A stretch of 64,000 bases of DNA from Cardiocondyla obscurior. Lineage: Eukaryota; Arthropoda; Insecta; Hymenoptera; Formicidae. Below, piece by piece: positions 24,401 through 35,800 of this stretch. Both the position numbers and the translations under genes were made by a program. The notes under the pieces are model-generated. The model did no database searches, was not told the DNA's origin, and saw only the letters and a program-made list of their open reading frames with translations. The stretch's first letter is position 1, and every line of letters starts with the position of its first letter. The stretch spans positions 3,038,001 through 3,102,000 of the forward strand of contig NC_091867.1 in the NCBI RefSeq assembly GCF_019399895.1, given 5' to 3'.

Positions 24401-26163
24401 TCGATTAGCTTATTGAGAGTAATACCTGTCCTATTTTGACTCCCGTGCGCGAAACTGCCACATTTTTTTGTCGCTTGCTACAAAAAGAAAAAGATTCGAT
24501 TAAAAATAACGACCAAATTAATTATTACAAGTTAAAAACTTTATTCTACGATGATTTAATTTAATTAATTTGAATCAAGTCGATCGTTGTTTGATCGCGG
24601 TTACCTTTTAGCTCAAAGATTGCCAGAAAGATTCGGCAAGATCGACGAACACAATCGTGTATTCCAGTGATAGTATCAGGCACGTCTGACGGATTCGAAG
24701 ATCTTTCCTGTAAACAGAAATTGGGCAATCCTTTGAGAAAAAGAAAAAAAAAAAACAACAAAAAAAAGTGGAACGACGACCCTGAAAGCGTTCCGTTTCA
24801 CGTTTCACTGTGACGCACGTCTCGCAGACGGATCCGAAGAGCAACCGATCTATCCTGATTCGCGTCCGTGGACCGCGCCCGGAAGTGAATCAGCCATGCG
24901 CGATTCCTCGGCCGTGGACTCCGAAAAGACTTCGAATTCCACCTAAGTCAGATTTCGCCGTAAAATAAAAACGGACTTACGTCAAACATGAATAACGTCG
25001 AGGCTCCCGTCTTTGAGTCACTAGGTTTATTTCTTTTCAGCTGAACTGCGCTGGTTCAGCCGCACTAGTTTATATCCTTTCTAACTCTCTAGTGTGGAAG
25101 GAGAGAGACAAACTCTGAACCAGTACAACCAGAAGTGCTGAAAAAAAAAGAAGAATGAAAAAAAATAGACTTATTGTTGGACGCTTTGAAGACGCGAAAA
25201 GCAAACAGGACGTAGCTTGTTTTATAATTTTCGGTGCAGTACGAGAGCGTTCTAATTAAGTAACCCGGACTTCTCAAAGCGTCGAAGTCACTAGACCACA
25301 ATTTACGGACGGAGGGGAAAAAAAAAAAAACAGAAGTTCGGATTGACTTATTTCTCAGCCTCTTACCAGCCGCAAAACGCCGGGCGGCCTACGTTCCGTT
25401 CGTTGCGTACCGTGACGGCGATCCACGTTCGGGAGAGGGAAAATATACCGATAAAACTACATACGCGCTCTCTCGTCGCCTCAGTTGTTGCCCACGGGGT
25501 ATACCAGCGCATCTTTCAGTGACGTCGGAAGCGCAACGCTTACAGAGTGAAGTGAAACGAAGTTACCGCCCGCGTCCCTCGCCCTCTGGCGAGGCGTCGT
25601 AGCTTCTGGGGGAACGCGGTGGAGGAGGAAGAGTGGAGGCGCGCGCGTTCACAAGAGCGACGGAGAGAAACGTCGGTGGTGAAAAAAAAAAAAAAAAAAA
25701 GGGAGAAAGATGAAACTGCGCGAGAGCGGGAGGACGACACGGGAAGTATAACACGGCGAGCAGAAGGAGGACGGACAGACGGAGTCGATGAGGTTGGAGA
25801 GAAGGCGCTAAACGGTCGCGAGCAGGACGAAGGAAGAAAATGCCGCGAGTGCAACGGAGATCGAGCACGGCCGGCTCGGCCAATCGGTGTCGCTGCCACC
25901 GGGCATAGAAGCATAACTGCGCTTTCGTGGACCGCGCGGTGTTCCGCGTCATTCGTCGATTCGCCGGGCGGCAAGCTCGTTGGCCAGCGCCCGGATGGAG
26001 GTTAGGTTCGCCGACATTTGTTCGTGCTGGTGAACGATCCCGAGTAGAGCGCGAGCGCGCGCGCGCCCGCCCGCACGCGAGCGAGCGACAGTGCCGACTT
26101 TCTGTCACGTCTGTGGTATTTGTTGCACGTGTGTGCCCCGCGCGCCTTCCAAACGGATGAATA

Positions 26164-29100
26164 ATGTCGAGCAGTGTATGCCACGCGCCCCTGCCAGCAC
26201 GAATGGAAGCGTTCACCACGAGGCTCTACCTGCGCGCGGTCGATCAGTATGAACGGCTTCTCCAGACGCACTTCAACAAGGTACGCGGCCGCCCTGCGGC
26301 TGGATCCCCGAGATCCTTTTTTTATTCCTTTCCCTCCCTTTTTAACTACGCGACGCCGTGTCCTCTCGCGGCGATCAGTGCCGCGGCGCCGATCACTCGG
26401 CGGTGCGCGACTCGATGGAATGCAAGGCGCGGGATTAACGGCTCGTGCCCGGGCAGCTGTGTCCACACGTTCCAGATTGCCGTAATCAGAGAACAATCGG
26501 TCCTCGCGTCGTTCACAAATCGCAAATTCCGGCAAATTCTCGATTGACTGGCGCGATATATCCCGGGGGGGAATTACCATCGGGATTTCATAACTAGCCG
26601 GGTACGCGACAGAAGATCATTGACCTGTTGTATACGCCACCCCACTAGGCCTCGCGATTTCATCAACGGCCGTGTATCATACAGGGTGTCTCGAACGAAG
26701 ACTACGTCGGCACGACGACGCTCGTAATCGAGATGGCTTCGCCGTTTGCCGGTTGATACGCAACCGCGTGGCGGCATCAATGCCCCCGTAATTTATGCTC
26801 CGTTCTAGGAATCCGCGTTTTCCCAGAACGCGAGTAGCATACCTACATGTAATACGTGGAAAACGTAGCGAGATTAAGTGGCGAAAAAGGGGAACGCGCG
26901 CGACAAGAGTTCGCTAGCTCAGCACTCTGAACACGCTTGATTTCTTGAGATCCTAATCAACGATCTTCAATTTTTTTATTCCGATTAATGAAACTCGTCC
27001 CGAAGAATTTCGTCGAAAGTTAAGTCTTTTTTGCACACATAATTAATAAAAAAGAAATAACATAAAGCAATGGACTTGTACGTTAAAAGATATTTTGCTT
27101 CTGCCGTCACAAAATCGTGCCTGTCGATCACGTTTCTGTTCGACCAGCGTAACAAATAATCCGACATCTTTTCCCGAGTTAAATTTGTTAATAAACATCA
27201 GTACGCGTGTACGAAGTTTCTTTTTTTAGAACGTAAAAAGAGAGAAAGAGAGAGAGGTGAGGAGAGGGGAATGGGAGGAAAGAAACATATTCGATGCAGC
27301 TGGCGGTAACAGGTCGCGCGGGCAATGACGTACATCTCGGTTCTTTCGGTGCTTTCCAACTTTCTTCGCCTGACGTCGGTCGCCTCGCTTCTTCCGGATC
27401 CCTTCGCGATACCATCGCGGACAGATCTCGCGCCTCGTCTCGCGATATGCAGATACCGGCGATTAATTACGATATGCGTAAAAAGAAGAAAAAAAAAAAG
27501 ATATTGATAGGTTTTCCTATTAGTGACGCACGCGCGCATTACCGAGCAACGCAGTCATCACTGATGAATACGTAGTGGCATTAATGCATGTCCACGTGCC
27601 GCGGTCACGCCGTCGAGCAGAGACGCCGAGAAAACGGGAAAGAAAACGGCGCGGAGTCTCTCGTAGTCGGCGAACGTTCTCTCGGGACGCGAGCCTCGTC
27701 GTGAAGTTTGTTCTCTGTCTGTCTTCGACGTCTCTGCGACGAGCGGATGTTCTCCACCGACGGAACGGGCCGCGCTGCCAATTCGGCCCGGTAGGTTGAA
27801 AGGGTCAAGCGGCTGCGAGCCGCTCGCGGATCGCTCGAGGCGCGCGGTGACACAGTTTTCAGAGCGCGCGGATACACTCGTTACCGAGTCGCGCACGTCG
27901 GAACGGTCGCGAGAGCTGGGCTGCGTTTCGCCGTCGCTAATAATCTCGCCCGTGGTAATTTAATAACGGGAATCGCGGCCGCGCTCGCGCTAACGGCGCA
28001 GGTAGCGCGCCGTTCTCTCCACGCGGATGGAATTTCGTCGGGTCGTCTCGCCGCAAGTTCGAAACCCGCGCCACCGTCCCTATTCTACTTTATTGTCGCG
28101 ATTCAAGCACGCGCCTTGTCCGGCCGAACTAAAGTTACGTTACGGCGTCGTCGTTACGCGCAATTAACATTCATTCACGGCTGCTTTTCTTTTTAAAACG
28201 CGCGGGCGTATTTTATTGTCGCACGTGCCAGCACGTATTTTTCCAGAGGCCACATTATTTTTTTTTTTTTTTTTTTTTTTTTAGCCGGTTTCCTTTTCCG
28301 CTTTTTCCACGCCTGCGCCTCGTTAATTTTTCCATCACGTCGAGTCCGCCGAACAATTCCACGGCGTTGAAAAGCATTAAACAGCGACTTATCGTCGAGT
28401 CACTGAACAATCTTTAGTTGTTTGCGATATTTTACAGTAATCTACGATGTGCCCGACGCGATAAGATTGTACATTTGAATTGTAAATATAGAAAGAAACC
28501 GCGCAGAGTTGAAATAGCATTTCGTACTGTGCCGCACTGTTCGCTTCCACCGGAACGACACTACAATTTCCATGTTTATCTAAATTATAATACCGCGGCA
28601 ATGTTAACGCGAGGTATAGAAAAAGAAAAAAAAAAAAGGGGGGAGACAAAAAAGAACTTGATTAAGAAATGACTTTCTAATAAAGAGATAAATTAATGTA
28701 GTTGATCGAAAAATGACAAACTCGCGGTCTAAATCGAGGCAAGTGCACATAGACGACATACGTCCGCGTTGCCTGCATTAAGAGCCTCGACATTTCGATC
28801 GTCTCTCCCTCGTTTCTGCTCCCCTCCTCTCCCTCCCCCTCCCGGGGTAACGCAAGCACGCTGGAATCAGCCCTGCGGCGACAAGTGGCACGGTACAGCT
28901 TGAATAAAAGTCACTGACGTCAATAGGTAGCGTGTGATGCGATCCGTATTTATGAAACAGTCGCCGCTTCGAGTTTTGTTCTTTTTTTTTTTTTTTTTTC
29001 TTCTCCCTTCCTTCCCTTTCCTTGCCCCAACGCGTCCTCCACCCAGGAGATACGCACGGCGGGTGGCCGTAGCAGGAGTAATTTTTTTTTTTTGTTCCTT

Positions 29101-31153
29101 CGTTTTTTTTTTTTTTTTTTGCCGACTTAGTAACGATATCCGCGAATAAATTGCGGCATTTATAACTATTTATGCGCCGGTCAATTTTTTTATATAATAA
29201 CGTTCTTGCGATTCATCAAACGTTTAATTGATCGACAGCTAATCAATTCGCCGTCGTTCCACAGTCGCAGACGCGAGCCGTTCGTCGAGGTCGAAATCAC
29301 GGTCGAATTACGTGCTCGCGGACCTTGCCGTGGAGATTAAGATGAACGGTGTATCGCGATATCGAATATTCACGTCGAAAACCGTGGTAACGCGGACTTA
29401 GTACGAATAATAATAAACAGCCTTCGCGCAGCGCGCACAGCTACGGACTTTCCAACATTGGTGTAACGAAAATTATTTTGTCGCGATCTAAGATCGTCTC
29501 AAAGTTTTCGCTTTCTGGCTCGACGGCGAGACCGTTTCGATCGGGAGACTCGATCACGTCGTATCGAGTCTCCCGTTCCGGACGACTAAAATTTTGTGGC
29601 GGCGCGCTCTATACCGTAACGTACTTGTCCCGGCTGGATTAAATTCTTAGTAGGCCTCTCTGGTTGCAGCCCTCGAGCAAGGAGCAGCCGCGGTTGAGCA
29701 GTCATGATTCGATGGGCAATAAGGATCAACGTCGGCAGAGAGATGGGTCCGGCAGCGGTGGAAGCAGCAGTAGCAGTAGTAGCACCTACAATGCTTTCCG
29801 TCAATGGCGACGGAGCACCTCGATGGGTTCTCACAGCAACCGATCCAGCAGCGCAGGTTCCAGATCATCTAACTCGCTTGCCAAACTCCCCAACGACCCA
29901 GCAACCATGCGAAAGTTGGAACAATTCCCTCTTGTTTTGTCTGACGCGACGATGCCAGACGAAGATCTTTCCTTGAAATTTCTCGCCCTGGTACGTTACT
30001 ATATTTGCACTTAGCCAATCCTTTGTATAGTTATTTTTCTGAAAAAAGAAAGGAAATTGATTTTAATGTTTATTTTAAATACTATGTTTCAGAATGCTCT
30101 TGATCTAACAGCCCCAGCTAGCGATGTACTCTTAAAAAATCGACTGAAATCATGGTTTCAATTATCGGGTCATCCCGATGGCTTTGCTCCCGCCGGTCCT
30201 GGTACTGTCTGGAAGAGAAGAACCGGCGGTGCTGAGAACACGGAACGATTAGTTTATGAAACTTTGAGCAAAGAGGAAGTGTTGCGAGATTGCATTCCAA
30301 GGTTCATTTAAAAATCTTTTTGTCTTTTGTCTCATGGCAATGTAAGTTGTAATAAAATAAATTATAGACTTAACGCTTTTGTTAAAAATCTTACAGATAT
30401 TACCGGGAGGTTGAATACAAGGGCGACACATTTATCGAGCTGCAGGATCTGCTCTTCGGTTTCACTGATCCGCACGTGATGGACATTAAAATGGGAACGC
30501 GAACTTTTCTCGAGTCCGAGGTATCGAAGACTACTGCTAGGCCGGATCTGTATAAAAAAATGATCGCTGTCGATCCAAGCGCGCCGACTCAATTGGAGCA
30601 CGAGCAACGCGCCGTAACTAAATTACGGTATATGCAGTTTCGCGAGCAGCAAAGCTCGACCTGCAGCCACGGTTTTCGCATAGAAGCGATGAAGTTGCCA
30701 GGTGCGCCACCGATCACCGATCTTAAAAAAGTCAAATCGCACTCGGAGGTGCTCGATATTATAAAACAATTCCTCGGCAAGCGCGAAGACACTCTTCAAA
30801 AACTCCTCGCGCGCCTTAAGAGTCTACGAATCAAAATTGAGGAGTCGAAATATTTCGAAACTCATGAGGTACGGTACATTAGTCTTTTTGATCGATAATC
30901 ATAAAATGTTTCTTTCGATATTTGTTTAAGCTTATTATTTTTACTTCAGGTAATCGGCAGTAGTATTTTCATGATTTACGACAACGAAAAAGTGGGTGTT
31001 TGGCTGATCGATTTCGCGAAGACACGCGAGGTACCAGAAGGACGAAAGCTCACGCATAGACGTCCTTGGGAAGAAGGCAATCACGAAGAAGGCTTCTTAT
31101 ACGGATTGGACAACTTAATTTCAACCCTAGAAGAAGTTCGCCTTTCTTCATGA
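26164..31153 (+). CDS. IP3K: Inositol 1,4,5-trisphosphate 3-kinase
   Basis: Five coding exons: 26164-26280, 29670-29990, 30093-30301, 30397-30868 and 30950-31153, giving 440 aa in frame. The enzyme phosphorylates Ins(1,4,5)P3 to Ins(1,3,4,5)P4, dampening IP3/Ca2+ release, and feeds higher inositol phosphates. The inositol-polyphosphate-kinase signature PHVMDIKMG lies at residues 241-249. The metal-binding IDFAKT is at about 393-398, after HEVIGSSIF and before PWEEGNHEEGFLYGLDNL. The block DRLVKSWFQ-type region is here KNRLKSWFQLSGHPDGFAPA (exon 3), where the vertebrate enzymes carry their calmodulin-binding segment. VDPSAPT, RAVTKLRYMQFRE and STCSHGFRIE distinguish IP3K from IP6K and IPMK. 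The N-terminal exon 2 product is Ser-rich and probably disordered. The first exon (MSSSVCHAPLPARMEAF...) is 3.4 kb upstream; its donor AAG|GTACGC and phase agree, but it could be one of several alternative starts. Confidence 0.93.
29342..29386 (+). CDS. Possible alternative first coding exon of IP3K
   Basis: ATG followed by 14 codons (MNGVSRYRIFTSKTV) ends on the donor GTG|GTAACG in phase 0, matching the exon at 29670. The intron would be 283 bp. Such a short match can arise by chance, so this is speculative. Confidence 0.2.
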
Positions 31154-31338
31154 ATATTTTCGACTTTTGCGTGATACATAAATTCCGAGACTTTTTTACG
31201 CGACAAAACGTCGTTTACTCATGTACATGTAACAAGTGAAAAAAAAGTATTTGTATTTTATCGAGTTTATAATCAATTTTTAATTAACTGTAAGTGCGCC
31301 AGTATCGCCGGATCATCGAAATGTGGAATTTATTATAC

Positions 31339-31393
31339 AAGTGAGTAAAATGCTGACCACTGAAAGTGGTATTCGTATTCGTTTTACTCACTT
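31339..31393. repeat. Nested hairpin after IP3K
   Basis: A perfect 12-bp stem (AAGTGAGTAAAA with TTTTACTCACTT) encloses a second perfect 6-bp stem, ACCACT-GAA-AGTGGT at 31356-31370. The internal loop is asymmetric: 5 nt on the left and 11 nt on the right. It lies about 190 nt after the IP3K stop, inside the probable 3' UTR. Confidence 0.7.
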
Positions 31394-31731
31394 TCGCTCA
31401 TCGTCTGGTCTTGTTGCAAGTCCAACATGTTCATCGTCATTATTTATGTCGCCAAGATGTATGTATATTTAACGTGGAAGACTGCTTTTTATTGCATTTT
31501 CACGCGTATTTTTGTAAGAGTACACGTATCTTTGAACAGAATTCGTAACATTACTCTGTGTACAAACGCGTAATGTACAAAAATAGTTTTTAAGTTAACG
31601 ATAAGTAATCTAACTATAAACTAGACAGAACTTATTTATGAGAAGTGCTTACGTCAAATGATAATGTTCTTACTTTTTTAAAGAGTATTTGTCGTGTTTC
31701 AAGTTGCTTCGTATTTGAACTTGTAGGAGTA

Positions 31732-31737
31732 AATAAA
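31732..31737 (+). terminator. IP3K poly(A) signal (AATAAA)
   Basis: AATAAA lies 579 nt after the IP3K stop and is the first canonical signal downstream. Confidence 0.5.
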
Positions 31738-32812
31738 TCATCTTCGTATATATTTGCATCTATAGATTAATTTTCTCTACTTGTTTGATTTTACATGATT
31801 GATAAGCTTGAAAATCTTATTACATATAATAATAATTATAATCTTATAAGACAGTCAACCTGCAAATATTATATTAAACATTTTTTTCATAAATATCTTG
31901 GTTTCATACTTTTCCTCTAAAAACACATTTTTTAATACTTTCTTTTTAATTCATCGATTATTTAAATAAAAAATTTATAGAAATTTTTTTTTCACATCTT
32001 GTCTGTCTGTAGCTTTTGTGTAATATATATTGCAACACGAGCCACTCATACGTCAAATTAATTCTACAAAAAAAAAAAGAAGAAAAAAAAAGGGAGAGGT
32101 AATGCTAAACGTTATTGCTAAATATCAATCAAAGTCTTTGGCATCAACGATTAAAAAAAAAAAAAAGTTTTCCATCTTTTATTTGCTAACTGCTTATATA
32201 TTATAATGAAATATATTCAATTGTATTTCACAATTTAGTCATTTATCGAATTTTATGAGACACTTGATTTATATCATTTTTCCGTTTTAAATATAAATTA
32301 ATAAAAGAGAAGAAAGAAATTTAAAAAGATCAACCAGGCTTATTTAGTTCAGACTTCAATCTTTAATCCTCAATCTTTAAATCTCAAGGCTGCGTATAAA
32401 GAAAGTTTAGTCGAGACGATTTTTATTCTAGTACTCTTGTACTCTCCGGCCGGGAATTTTTGAATATTACCGAACGCGTTAAGATGGCGTTCTCGGCACG
32501 CCGTTGTCACCCGCACGCGAGTGTTGACACGCCGGAGCGTTTTTGAAAAATAAACAACGTGGAAAAAGGTTGCGGTTGCGAGCAGAGGTGGAACGATCCG
32601 CGTAAGTTGTGTTTCAAGTGCGTGTGCAAACGTATGAAACGACGGGTATCGCTTTAACGCCCATATACTCCAATCTCCGATTCCGTGTCCTTTCGCTCGC
32701 GTCGTCCTGTCGCGAAAGTTCTGCGTTACGCGCGATTCGTGCCGTCTTCGTGGACTTACCGTTGTCACCGTGCGACTCTCGAGACGAGGATCTTTGAAAA
32801 AGATCGTTGGCT

Positions 32813-35800
32813 ATGGCGACTTCCCAGGATCTGGAGGACGACTGGACTATGCTCTGCTACGACCCCAAAAGCTGGACGCAAAACGGTAAAGCATCGCGCG
32901 ATATATATACCTATCAAATAACGATATTTATACTTGAGAACTGAGGCGGCTCGCGCGACGAGGACCTCGGCGAAACGTTGTACGTATAATAACGAAAAGT
33001 CGGGTATTACGACATTTGTTATGAAAGCGGTTAAACGATAATGCCTCGTGACATTTCGGACTCGTGCCAGAACAGACCTCTGAGTCGGCGAGTGGATCGG
33101 ATTTTGCTCGGTTCACGTTAACGTTCGCGAGAGACACCGATAAGCCGGGTGGATAATCTTGATTGCGCGTTCCAACAGTCGCGCGACAGACGGGAAAAAA
33201 AATTGTGGGCAAGACGCGCAGGAATTTATCAGATGGATACGACCGTTAATGCCCGATGGGGATATACACCTCTTTCCAATTAACAGCGAAAGATCGTCGC
33301 ACTCGCGGTGCGGTCGTTGCTGAAAAAGATTCTTTCCTCTTCGCTCTTTTATATTGTATTACGTCGTAGATGGAAACGCGACGAGAAAAAAAAAATAAAG
33401 GAAAAAAAAATTTTATTATATTATGCTACTATATTTGTCATCAAAAATATCACGTAACTATAGCCGAAGTCGAAACTGAGTACATTTTCTTCCTCGGCTA
33501 TTCTAATCGCACCTGACGCCGGTCCAAAGTTTATCTGTTACATACGCGCCGGTGTAACTCGACGTAACATCTTACGCCGTGCTGTTCGACGCGTGGACAC
33601 ATTTGCTTGGTATATTACGTAAATACGTGCGATCTAAACGTGCCGCGATTCTCCCGCACTTGATGCGTTGCCGTCGGGAAGCGCGCGGAAAGTGAAAACG
33701 TTGGTAAAAAAAAAAAAAAAATTTAATGCTGTCTAAGGTAACATTTTTCGGGGACGTAAGTACTTGTGGAGGCGTAAGCGGGATTTTTAAGCAGCTTTAT
33801 CTTTAATAAAATAAAAAAAAATAAATAAATAAAGAGTAACAGCAATGACGTTACGGTATCGGATTGCAACGGGTCGTTAGGCGGACGATTAGTCTCGCAT
33901 ACCGATCGAAAAGAGCGGCGGCGAGAAAATATCCGGACGCAGCTGCACGCGCGGCCATGCATCAATCGCGATCGCGATAACGACGAGATCGGGACGAAGA
34001 CGGGGGACTTCTTCTCGGGCCGCAAAGCTATCGAGAATCGATCAGAAATCATTACTCGTCTCGACGAAAATCAAAGGCGATCGAAAGCATATTTCGCGTA
34101 AATCCGTCCAGCCGATATCGAGGGGGAAGAGCGTGTAACTTCGGGGACAGACGATGTGGGTTCTCGTGAGAACGTTCGCGAACGAACTCTCATTGTGTTC
34201 CCTCCGGGCTATCGCAATCCTAATTGTTTATCGATCCTGAGAACGCGAGTGATTGGCGGAGGAATCGGCTCCGATATATCAGCCGGAATAGTAATTTCTT
34301 CTAATAACAGGAAGCGCAATAAGTTCCCATATCTTGGCGGAGAGGAATCCCAACGTCTCTCCAACGGAGCGGAGGAATGATCGATCCCGAGAGTATCGCG
34401 AGACTCGGGAGGCATACGTTCGACTACCTGGCGAGAGAGGCATTCGTATTGTCCGTTCCCAATTCGATTATATATTATTAATACGGCGAGAGATAAGGCG
34501 GGATGTGTTTACCGATAATTAGGAGATACTCGAATCTCGGGGATCCTTTCTACGAGCCAATACTTCGGGGCCTGTACATACGTCACGTTGCTAGATATTG
34601 TTATTACAAACGTGCAATCTCCTCGGCGGTGCCGGTGAAAGGGTAAACATCGGTTACGTGTATCTCAGGCTTTTCGTCCAACCGTGAAAAACGAAACGAA
34701 TCCCCGGCGAGATACCTCTTATCTCCGATGATTGAACACCTGCTCGAACTCGCGCTTGCCGTACTCACCGGAAGCGGTGAAATTAAACTGCGATCGCAAT
34801 TGAGACTTTCGGACGAGGGGAGTCGAGTGGGCGAAAGTACGAGGTGATAAATCGGTGGTACGCGTCAACGAGACATGGATCGTCCCGTCGGTTTTTAATT
34901 AAACGAACACGCGTCTTTTTTGGCCGGGTGGGCGGGTGCAGAATCGTCCCGAGGTAGAGAGAGAGAGAGAAAGAGAGAGATAGAGGAAGAAGAGAATCGC
35001 TTCTCTCGACGGAAAAGCTCAGCCGTCCGACGTGAAGCGTGTCCGTGGAGACAGATCACCGTGCCGCGGCGATTTTTAACAGCGAAGACATAAATACACG
35101 TTACGTTACTTTGGACACCGCGTCGTCGGTTCGCGGAGGGAACGCAGCCGGTTTCCGTAGAGGAACAATTAATTACCACCCGTCCGGCGCGGATCCAAGT
35201 CCCTTGCCGTTAATGGGGCGCCGACGGATCTCTCGAACGTGCGAAACGACCCGTCCGCTCGTTTAATCGCCAGATATAACCCGGCGATAACCACGCCGAT
35301 TTATCTCCCTGGACGAAATATTGGACGGGCTCTGCACGCCGCGTTACCGTTAACGCGTAAAAGTCGCACGCGTGCCGACTCCACGTCTCTTATCGCGTTG
35401 GAAAGCCGATTTTTCGACCGTGGAAGTCGCGTATTAAGAAAGCGCGCGTCCGGCTTGTTCATTTGTCGGCAACCGTGCACTTTCGAAGAAACAGATCGGG
35501 GATTGAAGAAAGGCGTCTTTACGATTGCCGCGGGATCGCGATCGAGCCGAGGGAGATAAGGCGATTTCGCGGGCCGCCCTCAGGATTCGGGATTAGGGCA
35601 CGGGAAAGCGCGATTAAAGTTCACCGGCGTCGCGATTAATCCCGTTGAACGTGCGTAACGGGACGGGCGAATTACTCCCGAGTATTACCCGGTCGAAACG
35701 GACGTGCTCGTGTATGCATGAATGCGCGCGTAAAATGCAACGCGCCGATGTCAGCGCGCAATGAATGCCACCCGGCTGGAAAACGCGAACGTTCCTCCGC

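Larger units (their letters stand above)
17599..26163. other. Intergenic region between divergent Ntf-2 and IP3K
   Basis: About 8.6 kb with no convincing gene. From roughly 17.6 kb it is rich in CG dinucleotides, with AT-rich islands (18.4-18.8, 22.3-23.4 and 24.4-24.6 kb). It should contain the Ntf-2 promoter (about 17.6-18.2 kb) and the IP3K promoter and 5' UTR (about 25.3-26.16 kb). Many GC-rich chance open frames occur on both strands. The 140-codon frame at 22593-23015 and the minus-strand frame at 20457-20828 match nothing I recognise. Confidence 0.6.
31154..32812 (+). other. IP3K 3' UTR and centrocortin upstream region
   Basis: No gene is supported. The IP3K 3' UTR probably runs to the AATAAA at 31732-31737. 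AT-rich DNA follows to about 32.3 kb, then a GC-richer stretch (32.4-32.81 kb) that is the likely promoter and 5' UTR for centrocortin first exon 1A. Confidence 0.5.

Noticed and set aside
25563..26580. Long minus-strand open frames (192 and 218 codons) over the IP3K first exon region
   Set aside because: GC-rich, stop-poor sequence gives overlapping frames in several phases; composition is Arg/Ser/Pro-rich with a poly-Phe run from a poly-A tract, and there are no domains.
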